From positions 248,001 to 312,000 of the forward strand of contig NZ_RJVO01000003.1 in the NCBI RefSeq assembly GCF_003730135.1: 64,000 nucleotides of DNA, read 5' to 3'. How positions within the stretch are numbered: position 1 is the stretch's first letter; every line of letters begins with the position of its first letter. Shown in pieces: positions 25,775-34,219 of the stretch. The notes beneath the pieces are model-generated. The model ran no database searches and was not told where the DNA came from. It saw nothing but the letters and a program-made list of their open reading frames with translations. This DNA comes from Stagnimonas aquatica. Its GTDB lineage: Bacteria; Pseudomonadota; Gammaproteobacteria; Nevskiales; Nevskiaceae. A program made the translations under genes and the position numbers.

Positions 25775-25782
25775 GACCGGCG

Positions 25783-26607
25783 ATGCTCATCCCGCGCGTA
25801 CTGACTGCCCTGGTACTACTGCCGCTGCTGCTGGCGGCGATCTTCCTGCTGCCCACGCCGAAGCTCTATCTGGTGTTCTGCCTGGTCGGCCTGGCGGCCG
25901 CCTGGGAGTGGACCGCGTTGATGGGCCTGGCCCGGCTGGCGCCGCGTCTGGCGTATCTGCTGGTCATGGCCTTGGCGCTGGCCGCAGTCTGGCCGCTGCA
26001 CGGCCTGGCCTGGGGCGTGCCGGCCCTGTGTGGCTTGGCCCTGGTCTGGTGGCTGTATGCCTTCGGTCTGGTGCGCGGGTTCCCGGCCAACTTCGCCCAG
26101 GGCCCCTGGCCGCCATCCCGGATGGCGCCGCTGGGTCTGTTGCTGATCCCCTCGACCCTGCTGGCGCTGTCGGCGCTGCACGCCCAGGACCAGGGCGCCT
26201 GGCGGCTGATGTTCATGCTGTTCATCGTCTTTGCCGCCGACATCGGTGCCTTCCTGGTCGGCCGCAACTACGGCAAGCGCAAGCTGGCGCCGGCGGTGTC
26301 GCCCGGCAAGAGCGTCGAGGGTGCGCTGGGCGGCTTGGTGCTGGTGGCGTTGTGGGCGCTGGCCGCCGGCCCCTACGTGTTCCGCTTCGAATCGCCCGTG
26401 CAGCTCGGCCTGCTGGTGCTGATCGCGGTGCTGACCGCCGCCCTGTCCGTCGTCGGTGATTTGCTGGAGAGCCTGTTCAAACGCCTGCGTGGCCTGAAGG
26501 ACAGCGGCAAGCTGCTGCCCGGTCATGGCGGGGTGCTCGACCGTATCGACAGCATTCTCGCCGCCGCGCCGGTGTTCTATCTCGGCCTGCGCCTGTCCGG
26601 CCTATGA
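25783..26607 (+). CDS. cdsA: Phosphatidate cytidylyltransferase
   Basis: A 274-residue polytopic membrane enzyme that converts phosphatidic acid to CDP-diacylglycerol. About eight hydrophobic segments are visible and the C-terminal family signature reads SLFKRLRGLKDSGKLLPGHG followed by GVLDRIDS. It starts 9 bp after uppS and its TGA overlaps the dxr ATG (ATGA). Confidence 0.96.
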   Translation: MLIPRVLTALVLLPLLLAAIFLLPTPKLYLVFCLVGLAAAWEWTALMGLARLAPRLAYLLVMALALAAVWPLHGLAWGVPALCGLALVWWLYAFGLVRGFPANFAQGPWPPSRMAPLGLLLIPSTLLALSALHAQDQGAWRLMFMLFIVFAADIGAFLVGRNYGKRKLAPAVSPGKSVEGALGGLVLVALWALAAGPYVFRFESPVQLGLLVLIAVLTAALSVVGDLLESLFKRLRGLKDSGKLLPGHGGVLDRIDSILAAAPVFYLGLRLSGL

Positions 26608-27803
26608 CTGTGCGGCAGCGTCTGGTGGTTCTGGGCGCCACCGGCTCGGTCGGTCGCAGTACGCTCGATGTCGCCGCCCGGCATCCCGACAAGCTGGAAG
26701 TCTGGGCGCTGAGTGCTCATCGCGATGCCGCCGGCCTGCTGACGCTGTGCCGGCAGTTCCGGCCCGAGTGGGCGGTGCTGGTGGAGGCCGCCGCCGCCGA
26801 GCAGCTGCGTCAGGCGCTGCGGACGGAAGGCTTGCCGACGCGGGTCGAGTCCGGGAGCGCCGCGCTGGACTTCATCGCCGCCGCCCCGCAGGCCGATCAG
26901 GTGATGGCTGCCATCGCCGGCAGTCCCGGCCTGGCCTCGACCCTGGCGGCGCTCCAGGCCGGCAAGCGGGTGCTGATCGCCAACAAGGAGCCCCTGGTGA
27001 TGGCCGGTGCGCTGATGATGCGCGCCGCCGCCGCCAGCGGCGCCACCGTGCTGCCCATCGACAGCGAGCACAACGCCATCTTCCAGTGCCTGCCGGCCCA
27101 GGCCCGCTGCGGCGCACCGGTGCCGCCGGGTATCCGCCGGGTCCTGCTGACCGCCTCGGGCGGGCCGTTCCGGGAGACGCCGCTGGCGGACCTGGCGGCG
27201 GTGACCCCGGAGCAGGCGGTACGTCATCCCAACTGGAGCATGGGGCGGAAGATCTCGGTGGACTCCGCGACCATGATGAACAAAGGTCTGGAGCTGATCG
27301 AGGCGGCGGTGCTCTACGGACTCGGCGAGGCGCAGATCGAGGTGGTGATCCACCCCGAGAGCATCATCCACTCGATGGTGGAGTACGACGACGGCTCCAC
27401 CCTGGCGCAACTCGGGCGGCCGGACATGCGTACGCCCATCGCCCATGCGCTGGCCTGGCCGCAGCGCTGGGAGTCGGGCGTGGAAGGGCTGGATTGGCGG
27501 CAGCTGGCGCAGTTGCGCTTCCAGCCGGCCGACCCCCTGCGCTTCCCGGCGCTGCGCCTGGCCCGGGAGGCCTTGCGCGCCGGCGGTGCCGCGCCCAATG
27601 TGTTCAACGCTGCCAACGAGGTGGCCGTGGCGCGCTTTCTGGACGGTCGCCTGGCCTTTACCGCCATCGCCGGCCTGGTGGAGCGGGTGCTGGAGGCGGC
27701 AGGTTCTGCGGACCTCGTCACTGGCGACGAACTTGAGGCCGTGTTGGCGGTCGATGCCTGGGCGCGCGGCGAGGCTGAACGCCGGCTGGCGCAGGATGCT
27801 TAA
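26604..27803 (+). CDS. dxr: 1-deoxy-D-xylulose 5-phosphate reductoisomerase
   Basis: A 399-residue enzyme of the MEP isoprenoid pathway that makes 2-C-methylerythritol 4-phosphate using NADPH. It has the N-terminal VLGATGSVGRSTLDV, the metal/substrate block LPIDSEHNAIFQCL, ASGGPFRETPL and HPNWSMGRKISVDSATMMNKG. It overlaps cdsA by 4 bp. It supplies isoprenoid precursors for the neighbouring UppS. Confidence 0.97.
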   Translation: MTVRQRLVVLGATGSVGRSTLDVAARHPDKLEVWALSAHRDAAGLLTLCRQFRPEWAVLVEAAAAEQLRQALRTEGLPTRVESGSAALDFIAAAPQADQVMAAIAGSPGLASTLAALQAGKRVLIANKEPLVMAGALMMRAAAASGATVLPIDSEHNAIFQCLPAQARCGAPVPPGIRRVLLTASGGPFRETPLADLAAVTPEQAVRHPNWSMGRKISVDSATMMNKGLELIEAAVLYGLGEAQIEVVIHPESIIHSMVEYDDGSTLAQLGRPDMRTPIAHALAWPQRWESGVEGLDWRQLAQLRFQPADPLRFPALRLAREALRAGGAAPNVFNAANEVAVARFLDGRLAFTAIAGLVERVLEAAGSADLVTGDELEAVLAVDAWARGEAERRLAQDA

Positions 27804-27815
27804 GAGGGAGTCCCG

Positions 27816-29180
27816 ATGAACGATGTGCTGAGCAGTGCCCTGTGGTTCGTGGTGGCCATCGGCGTGCTGGTGGCCTTTCACGAGTTCGGTCATTTCTGGG
27901 TGGCTCGCCGCCTGGGTGTGAAGGTGCTGCGCTTCTCGGTCGGCTTCGGCCGGCCGCTGATCACCCGTCGCGGTGCCGACGGTTGCGAGTACGTGCTGGC
28001 GGCGATCCCGCTCGGCGGCTATGTGAAGATGCTCGACGAGCGCGAAGGCGAGGTCGCCGCCCACGAGGCGCCGCAAGCTTTCAACCGCCAACCGCCGTGG
28101 AAGCGCTTTCTGATCGTCGCCGCCGGCCCGGTGGCCAATCTGCTGCTGGCGGTGGCCTTCTTCTGGCTGGTGCTGGTGCTCGGCCAGCCCGGCCTCAAGC
28201 CGGTGGTGCAGGCGCCACCGGCCGCCTCCGCCGCCGCCCGCGCCGGGGTGCAGGAAGGCGAGGTGATCCTGCGCGTCAACGGCGAGGCCGTGGCCACCTG
28301 GACCCAGCTACGCACCCTGCTGCTGGAGAAGGTGGTCGCCCAGCACAGCCTGCAGCTGGAACTGCAACGCGCGGTCGATCAGCCGGAGCAGCGGCGGACG
28401 CTGGCGCTGAGCCTGGAGGGCGTGCGCATCGACCCCGAGCGGCTCTTCGACGATCTCGGTCTGTCGCCGTTCCAGCCCCTGATCGAGCCGGTGATTTCCA
28501 CGGTGGAGCCGGGCGGGGCGGCTGAACAGGCCGGCTTCCAGGCCGGAGATCGCCTGCTGAGTCGCGATGGCGAGGCGATCAGCGATTGGCAGGCCTGGGC
28601 CACCTGGGTGCGCGCGCACCCTGGCGTGGTCACCGAGATCGCCTTCCAGCGGGGTGACCAGACGCTCAGCAAGGCGGTATTGCTGGGCCAGGTCGAGGAG
28701 GATGGAAAGCGCCTCGGCCGGTTTGGTGCCCGCATCAACATCGACGGCGCCCGCTGGGATGCCCTGCGCGCCGAGGACCGGCTGCCGCCGCTGGCGGCGA
28801 TCCCGGCCGCCATCGACCAGACCTGGCGGATGTCGATGCTGACCCTGAAGATGTTCGGCCGCATGTTCACTGGCGAAGTGTCGGTGAAGAACGTCAGCGG
28901 ACCCTTGCAGATCGCCGAGGCGGCGGGATTCTCGGCCAGTATCGGGCCGGCGGCCTTCTTCAGCTTCCTGGCCCTGGTCAGCGTCAGTCTGGCGGTGCTC
29001 AACCTGCTGCCGGTGCCGGTGCTGGATGGCGGTCATCTGCTGTTCACCGCCGTCGAGATGGTTCGTGGCGCGCCGCTGTCCGAACGCGTCCAGCTGCTGG
29101 GCCAGAAGTTCGGCCTGACCTTCCTCGCGCTTTTGATGGGTCTTGCCTTCTATAATGACCTTTCACGCTTGATTGGCTGA
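27816..29180 (+). CDS. rseP: RIP metalloprotease RseP (site-2 protease)
   Basis: A 454-residue intramembrane zinc protease. The catalytic HEFGH lies in TM1 (VAFHEFGHFWVARRLGV), two PDZ domains follow (about residues 110-290), and the second metal site is NLLPVPVLDGGHLLF near the C-terminus. In E. coli it cleaves the anti-sigma factor RseA and clears signal peptides. It is upstream of bamA, as is usual. Confidence 0.96.
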   Translation: MNDVLSSALWFVVAIGVLVAFHEFGHFWVARRLGVKVLRFSVGFGRPLITRRGADGCEYVLAAIPLGGYVKMLDEREGEVAAHEAPQAFNRQPPWKRFLIVAAGPVANLLLAVAFFWLVLVLGQPGLKPVVQAPPAASAAARAGVQEGEVILRVNGEAVATWTQLRTLLLEKVVAQHSLQLELQRAVDQPEQRRTLALSLEGVRIDPERLFDDLGLSPFQPLIEPVISTVEPGGAAEQAGFQAGDRLLSRDGEAISDWQAWATWVRAHPGVVTEIAFQRGDQTLSKAVLLGQVEEDGKRLGRFGARINIDGARWDALRAEDRLPPLAAIPAAIDQTWRMSMLTLKMFGRMFTGEVSVKNVSGPLQIAEAAGFSASIGPAAFFSFLALVSVSLAVLNLLPVPVLDGGHLLFTAVEMVRGAPLSERVQLLGQKFGLTFLALLMGLAFYNDLSRLIG

Positions 29181-29212
29181 ACCCTTTCTCAAGCAAGACT
29201 TCAGGGCCCACT

Positions 29213-31510
29213 TTGACCATCTCGCTCCGAAAGCGCGCGCTCGCCGCGTGCGCCTCACTGCTCTTCATCCCGGCCAGCTGGGCACTAGAACCGTTCACCG
29301 TGCGCGAGATTCGCGCCGAGGGCCTGCAGCGCCTGGACGAGGGCACGATCCTCACCTATCTGCCGCTGACCACCGGCGACGAGCTCAACGACATCACCTC
29401 CCGGCAGGCGATCCGCGCGCTCTACGCTTCTGGCCTGTTCCAGGACGTGCAACTGCTGCGTGACGGCAATGCCCTGGTGATCCGTGTCGAGGAGCGGCCA
29501 CAGATCGTCAAGTTCGAGATCGAGGGCAACGAGAAGATCGGCGGCGACGAGCTGAAGAAATCCCTGGCCGATCTCGGCCTCGCCAATGGCGAAACCTACA
29601 AGCGCGCGCTGCTCGACCAGGTGGAGCAGGAACTGCGCCGCCAGTACTACGCCAACGGCTACTACGACGTCGGCATCGACACCACGGTCACCGACCTCGC
29701 CAACAACCGTGTTGACATCAAGATCAAGGTCACCGAGGGCAAGGTCACCAAGATCAAGGACATCAACATCCTCGGCGCCACCGCCTTCCCGGTTAAGGAG
29801 CTGAAGGAGCAGTTGCAGCTCAAGCCGACCAACTGGGTGCCGTTCCAGAAGTCCGACCGCTACTCCAAGCAATCGCTGGGCGGCGACCTCGAGACCCTGC
29901 AGTCCTACTACCAGGACCGCGGCTACCTGAAGTTCAACGTCGCTTCCGTGCAGGTGGCGCTGTCGCCGGAAAAGAAGGACATCTTCATCACCGTCAACGT
30001 CGAGGAAGGCGACAAGTACTCGCTGAAGGATCGCCGGTTCAGCGGCGAGACCATCCTCAACGAGGAGTTCCTGTTCCGCCTGTTGTCGACCAAGCCCGGT
30101 GACACCTTCTCGCGCAAGGAAGCCACCGAGTCGGCCAATCGCATCGAAGCGGCGCTCTCCGACGTTGGCTACGCCTTCGCCAAGGTCACGCCGCTGCCGG
30201 AAGTGGACGAAGAAAAGAAGCAGGTCAGCCTCAACTACGTGATCGAGCCCGGCAAGCGCGCCTATGTGCGCCGGATCAATTTCACCGGTCACGGCGATAC
30301 CAACGACGAGACCCTGCGCCGCGAAATGCGCCAGTTGGAGGCTTCGCCGTTCTCGAAGTCGGCGGTGGAACGCTCGCGCGTGCGCCTGACGCGTCTGCCG
30401 TTCATCGAGGAAGCGGAGGTCGACACCAAGCCGGTGCCGGGCTCCGACGACCTGGTCGACGTCAGCTTCAAGATCAAGGAGCGCGCTCCGGGATCGGTGC
30501 AGTTCGGTGTCGGCTATTCCGGCGCCCAGGGCTTCCTGGTCAACGCCAGCCTGACCCACACCAACTTCCTGGGCACCGGTAACCGTGTCGAGCTGTCCAT
30601 CGACAACTCGCAGTACTCGCGTCAGCTCAATTTCAGCTGGACCAATCCGTACTTCACCGAAGACGGCATCAGCCAGACCATCTCCACCTACTACCGCAAG
30701 GCGGAGTCGGTGATCCGCTACAGCTCCGGCTTCAACTCCAACACCATCGGCGCCGATCTCACCTACGGCATCCCGCTGTCGGAGTTCGTCGCCTTGCGCA
30801 TCGGCGGCGGTGTCACCCAGACCGCCATCGAGACCTTCCCGGCCTATTCCGCCGACGAAGTGCTGCGCTTCGTGCGCGAGAACGGTTCCTCGTTCACCGA
30901 TTTCACCCTGCGCACCGGTATCACCCGCGATACCCGCAACCGCACCTTCTTCGCCAGCCGCGGCACGCTCAACCGCCTGAATCTGGACGTGACGGTGCCG
31001 GGCAGCGGCATCGAGTTCTACAACCTGTTCTACCAGCACCAGCAGTACATCCCGCTGTTCTATAAGTTCTTCATCGAGTTCGACGGCACCGTCGGCTACG
31101 TCGATACCTATGGCGACAGCAGCACGGTGCCGCCGTACGAGAACTACTTCGCCGGTGGTCCCCGCACCGTTCGCGGCTACAAGGACGGCACGCTGGGGCC
31201 GCGTGATACGCCGTTCAACAATCCCTACGGTGGCAAGCTGCGCACCACCGCGCAGACCGAGTTGATCATCCCGACGCCGCTGGATTCCGACGGCAAGAGC
31301 AGCCGGGTGTCGCTGTTCTATGATGTCGGCAACATCTTCGCCGAGCCGGGGCAGTTCGAGGTCAACGAGCTGCGTCAGTCGATGGGTCTGGCGGTGTCCT
31401 ACTTCACGCCCTTCCTCGGTCTGTTGCAGCTGTCCTACTCGTTCCCGCTCAACGCCAAGCCGCAGGACGAGGTGGACCGCTTCCAGATCACTTTCGGCTC
31501 TGGTTTCTGA
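29213..31510 (+). CDS. bamA: Outer membrane protein assembly factor BamA
   Basis: A 765-residue Omp85 protein, the core of the BAM complex. It starts at TTG 29213 with a signal peptide ending near PASWA. Five POTRA domains occupy about residues 22-420, followed by the beta-barrel with the loop-6 motif VRGYKDGTLGPRD and a C-terminal strand ending ITFGSGF (terminal Phe). It inserts outer-membrane proteins together with BamB-E. It is followed by the chaperone gene skp. Confidence 0.97.
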   Translation: MTISLRKRALAACASLLFIPASWALEPFTVREIRAEGLQRLDEGTILTYLPLTTGDELNDITSRQAIRALYASGLFQDVQLLRDGNALVIRVEERPQIVKFEIEGNEKIGGDELKKSLADLGLANGETYKRALLDQVEQELRRQYYANGYYDVGIDTTVTDLANNRVDIKIKVTEGKVTKIKDINILGATAFPVKELKEQLQLKPTNWVPFQKSDRYSKQSLGGDLETLQSYYQDRGYLKFNVASVQVALSPEKKDIFITVNVEEGDKYSLKDRRFSGETILNEEFLFRLLSTKPGDTFSRKEATESANRIEAALSDVGYAFAKVTPLPEVDEEKKQVSLNYVIEPGKRAYVRRINFTGHGDTNDETLRREMRQLEASPFSKSAVERSRVRLTRLPFIEEAEVDTKPVPGSDDLVDVSFKIKERAPGSVQFGVGYSGAQGFLVNASLTHTNFLGTGNRVELSIDNSQYSRQLNFSWTNPYFTEDGISQTISTYYRKAESVIRYSSGFNSNTIGADLTYGIPLSEFVALRIGGGVTQTAIETFPAYSADEVLRFVRENGSSFTDFTLRTGITRDTRNRTFFASRGTLNRLNLDVTVPGSGIEFYNLFYQHQQYIPLFYKFFIEFDGTVGYVDTYGDSSTVPPYENYFAGGPRTVRGYKDGTLGPRDTPFNNPYGGKLRTTAQTELIIPTPLDSDGKSSRVSLFYDVGNIFAEPGQFEVNELRQSMGLAVSYFTPFLGLLQLSYSFPLNAKPQDEVDRFQITFGSGF

Positions 31511-31564
31511 GGCCGGGCCGGCCTCGTCGTCTCAACCACAACAATCGATCACCGAGAACCTCTT

Positions 31565-32068
31565 ATGCGTACCCGTATTGCCCTTGCTGCCTTTGCTCTG
31601 TTCGCCGCTGCCACCGCCGCCCAGGCGGAGACCAAGATCCTGGTGGTCCGCTCCGCCGACGTGGTGCGTGACTCCGTGCAGTTCAAGGCTGCCGAGGCCA
31701 AGATGAAGGCCGAGTTCGAAAAGCGCCGCGCCGACATCGAAACCCAGGGCAAGGCCTTCGGCGACGACGTCAAGGCCTATCAGCGCGACGCCGACACCAT
31801 GTCCGCCGACCAGCGCGCCAAGAAGGAGAAGGACCTCAACGCCCGCCAGGTCGATCTCAACTTCGCCCAGCGCAAGTTCCAGGAAGATCTGCAGAACCGT
31901 GATCGCGAGCTGACCCAGGACATGATGTCCAAGATCAAGGACGTGATTGCCCAGGTCGCCAAGGAAAAGGGCGCCGACCTGATCGTGCAGGACCCGGTGT
32001 TCGCCAGCCCGGCGGTGGACGTCACCGCCGACGTGCTCAAGCGCCTGAACGCCAGCGCCGGCAAGTAA
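31565..32068 (+). CDS. skp: Periplasmic chaperone Skp/OmpH
   Basis: A 167-residue protein with a cleavable signal peptide (ALFAAATAAQA then ETKILVV) and a long helical hairpin rich in Lys, Asp, Glu and Gln (about residues 45-125), as in trimeric Skp. It holds unfolded outer-membrane proteins for BamA. It is the last gene of the cluster; a strong terminator follows and the lpxD-fabZ-lpxA genes that usually come next are absent. Confidence 0.93.
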   Translation: MRTRIALAAFALFAAATAAQAETKILVVRSADVVRDSVQFKAAEAKMKAEFEKRRADIETQGKAFGDDVKAYQRDADTMSADQRAKKEKDLNARQVDLNFAQRKFQEDLQNRDRELTQDMMSKIKDVIAQVAKEKGADLIVQDPVFASPAVDVTADVLKRLNASAGK

Positions 32069-32089
32069 GCTTCCCCACGCGGGAAAGCA

Positions 32090-32117
32090 GGCCCGGTGCG
32101 CAAGCACCGGGCCTTTT
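32090..32117 (+). terminator. Rho-independent terminator after skp
   Basis: A perfect 10-bp stem GGCCCGGTGC / GCACCGGGCC with GCAA loop is followed by TTTT. Confidence 0.92.
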
Positions 32118-32136
32118 CATTGGCACCCGTTTCGGC

Positions 32137-32652
32137 TCAGCGCAGGGCGTTGCGGCTTCGCGGCGAGGGCAGCAATAACCAACGCCCCAGGCTGGCCAGC
32201 AGCCAGGCCAGCAGCAGGCCGATGCCGGCCCAGACCAGGCCTTCGCGATTCAGCGGCAGACCGGGCGTGAACCGCACGGCCGCATGGATGCGGGGATCGA
32301 AGTGGCGCCACAGCCGCGCCGGCTTCTGGTCGGCGCTGGCGCTGCTCAGCGCCTGCCAGGCGGCGTCGTACTGCCGGTAGCGGCTGAGGGTGCTGCGATG
32401 GATGCGGCCGGAGGCCTGAAACGCCGGATCGGCGTTGGCCTCGTGGCGGGTCACGAAGGCCTCGACGCTCATATGCAGTTGCTGGGCTTCCCGCTGCAGT
32501 TCCAGGTAGCGCGCCTCGGCTTCCAGCCGCACGCCGGAAAGCACCTGGAGGTACTGCGCGTAGTAGATCGGTGCCTGGGCAGCGGTGATCGCCAGCACCA
32601 CCGCGAGGATGCGGTCCAACAGTCCGGCAAGCAGCTGGGCGAGGCTGTGCAT
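32137..32652 (-). CDS. DUF2937 family membrane protein
   Basis: A 171-residue protein starting at ATG 32652. It has an N-terminal hydrophobic segment ([22 protein letters not shown]), a central charged/helical region, and a C-terminal transmembrane helix ([19 protein letters not shown]). This matches the DUF2937 layout, for which no function is known. It is convergent with skp. Confidence 0.75.
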   Translation of the reverse strand: MHSLAQLLAGLLDRILAVVLAITAAQAPIYYAQYLQVLSGVRLEAEARYLELQREAQQLHMSVEAFVTRHEANADPAFQASGRIHRSTLSRYRQYDAAWQALSSASADQKPARLWRHFDPRIHAAVRFTPGLPLNREGLVWAGIGLLLAWLLASLGRWLLLPSPRSRNALR

Positions 32653-32777
32653 GGCATCTTCCAGATCGGGGTCGGGATCAGTGTAGCCGGCGATGGCGCT
32701 TGGGAAAGCCGGATTCCCGCTTCCTTGTCCGCCCGGGATGTGGTTTTCTTCGCAGCCCCTTTCCGCCGGCCCCACCC

Positions 32778-33308
32778 ATGCTCTACGCCCTCGATGAACA
32801 CCGTCCGCAACTGCTGGGCGAAGGCCACTACATCGCCGACAACGCCGCCGTGATCGGCAAGGTGGTGCTGCACGCCGGCAGCAGCGTCTGGTTCGGTGCC
32901 ACCCTGCGCGGCGATACCGAGCCGATCACCGTCGGCGAGAACAGCAATGTCCAGGACGGCTCGGTACTGCACACCGATCTCGGCGTGCCGCTCCACATCG
33001 GCCGCGATTGCACCATCGGTCACCAGGTGATGCTGCACGGCTGCAGCATTGGCGACAACTGTGTGATCGGCATCCAGAGCGTGGTGCTCAACCGCGCGGT
33101 GATCGGCCGCAACAGCATCGTCGGTGCGGGGACGGTCATCCCCGAAGGGAAGAGCTTCCCCGAGGGAGTGCTGATTCTGGGCAGCCCGGGCAAGGTGGTG
33201 CGTGAACTGAGTGCGCAGGAGATCGCCTTCATCACACTTTCGGCGCGCCACTACGTCCAGAACGGCCAGCGCTTTGCCAAGGGCCTGCGGCCGCTGACCG
33301 GCGTCTGA
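32778..33308 (+). CDS. Gamma carbonic anhydrase family protein
   Basis: A 176-residue left-handed beta-helix protein of the YrdA/PaaY type. Hexapeptide repeats run from about residue 15 to 150, with the metal-type His residues in [22 protein letters not shown]. YrdA-like proteins bind zinc but carbonic anhydrase activity is often unproven. Start at ATG 32778 is preceded by a non-conserved Pro-rich frame. Confidence 0.88.
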   Translation: MLYALDEHRPQLLGEGHYIADNAAVIGKVVLHAGSSVWFGATLRGDTEPITVGENSNVQDGSVLHTDLGVPLHIGRDCTIGHQVMLHGCSIGDNCVIGIQSVVLNRAVIGRNSIVGAGTVIPEGKSFPEGVLILGSPGKVVRELSAQEIAFITLSARHYVQNGQRFAKGLRPLTGV

Positions 33309-33403
33309 TTGGCGGCTGCTATCGGCGCGATCAATGCCGGGTTGCGGCGGATCGGTTGGGAATCAATATCATTCGAGGCCTTCCCATCGGCGGGAGCGCC
33401 GCG

Positions 33404-33598
33404 ATGAAAAAGACCCTGAGCTTCGCCCTGCTGCACTTCGGCATCGCCTTCAGCGTCACCTACGCCTTCACTGGCAGTCTGGTGGCGGGTGGCATGAGTG
33501 CCCTGGTCGAGCCATTCCTGAATACCCTGGCGGCGCATTTTCACGACCGCTACTGGAGCCGCCGCGAACAGCGCCACGCCGGCCTGGCGCTGTCCTGA
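33404..33598 (+). CDS. DUF2061 family small membrane protein
   Basis: A 64-residue protein beginning MKKTLSFALLHFGIAFSVTY, with a hydrophobic region continuing into AFTGSLVAGGMSALVEPFLN and a His/Arg-rich end (HDRYWSRREQRHA). The wording matches DUF2061 membrane proteins. ATG 33404 is preceded by GGGAG at good distance. Function unknown. Confidence 0.78.
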   Translation: MKKTLSFALLHFGIAFSVTYAFTGSLVAGGMSALVEPFLNTLAAHFHDRYWSRREQRHAGLALS

Positions 33599-33608
33599 AG
33601 CGCGGGGT

Positions 33609-34106
33609 TCAATCCAGGCCGTCTTTCGGGAATCCGTAGTGCAGCAGCTTGCCGCAGCCAGGGCCGACCTTGGCCCAGCTGGCGATGTCGAGTTGCAGCT
33701 GCACGGCCGCGCAGGTCGGCAGCTCGTCGAAGGGACAGGCGGCCAGGGTATGTGCCAGTTCGCTGAGCCCGGGGTTGTGGCCGAACAGCAGGACTTGGCT
33801 GCGGCGCTCGGGCAGGCCGGCGATCACTTCCAGCAGGGTCTTGCGGCTGGCCTCGTAAAGGCGCGGTTCGATCAGCACTTCGTCGAAGTCCACGCCCAAT
33901 GCCTCGGCGAACAGCCGGGCGGTGGTCACCGCCCGGGTGGCGGGACTGCTGAGCAGCAGCAGGGGCGGCTTACAGCGGCGCGCCAGTCGCTGTGCCATGC
34001 GTGGCGCGTCCCTTCGGCCGCGGTCGTTGAGCGGGCGTTCGAAGTCGGTGAGCCCCGGGTAGTCCCAGGACGATTTGGCGTGGCGGATCAGGGTCAGCAG
34101 GCGCAT
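33609..34106 (-). CDS. sixA: SixA-type phosphohistidine phosphatase
   Basis: A 165-residue histidine phosphatase-superfamily protein with the catalytic N-terminal LIRHAKSSW, the second-site Arg in RPLNDRGRRDAPRMAQ, and the late His in LLFGHNPGLSELA. SixA in E. coli dephosphorylates His-phosphorylated proteins such as the nitrogen PTS NPr. It is divergent from a hybrid histidine kinase, but direct action on that kinase is only a guess. Confidence 0.85.
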   Translation of the reverse strand: MRLLTLIRHAKSSWDYPGLTDFERPLNDRGRRDAPRMAQRLARRCKPPLLLLSSPATRAVTTARLFAEALGVDFDEVLIEPRLYEASRKTLLEVIAGLPERRSQVLLFGHNPGLSELAHTLAACPFDELPTCAAVQLQLDIASWAKVGPGCGKLLHYGFPKDGLD

Positions 34107-34219
34107 GCCGGGAACGCTAGGCGAGTTGTGTAACGATTTGATGGCGGATGTGGCATCTTGCCGCGACGTCAGTGAACTGTGGCCTTCCCAGTCCGCAACG
34201 ACGAAGGCCGACCCGGGAC

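Noticed and set aside
29285-31039. Minus-strand frame of 584 codons opposite bamA
   Set aside because: Antisense shadow of bamA with no signal peptide or domain motif.
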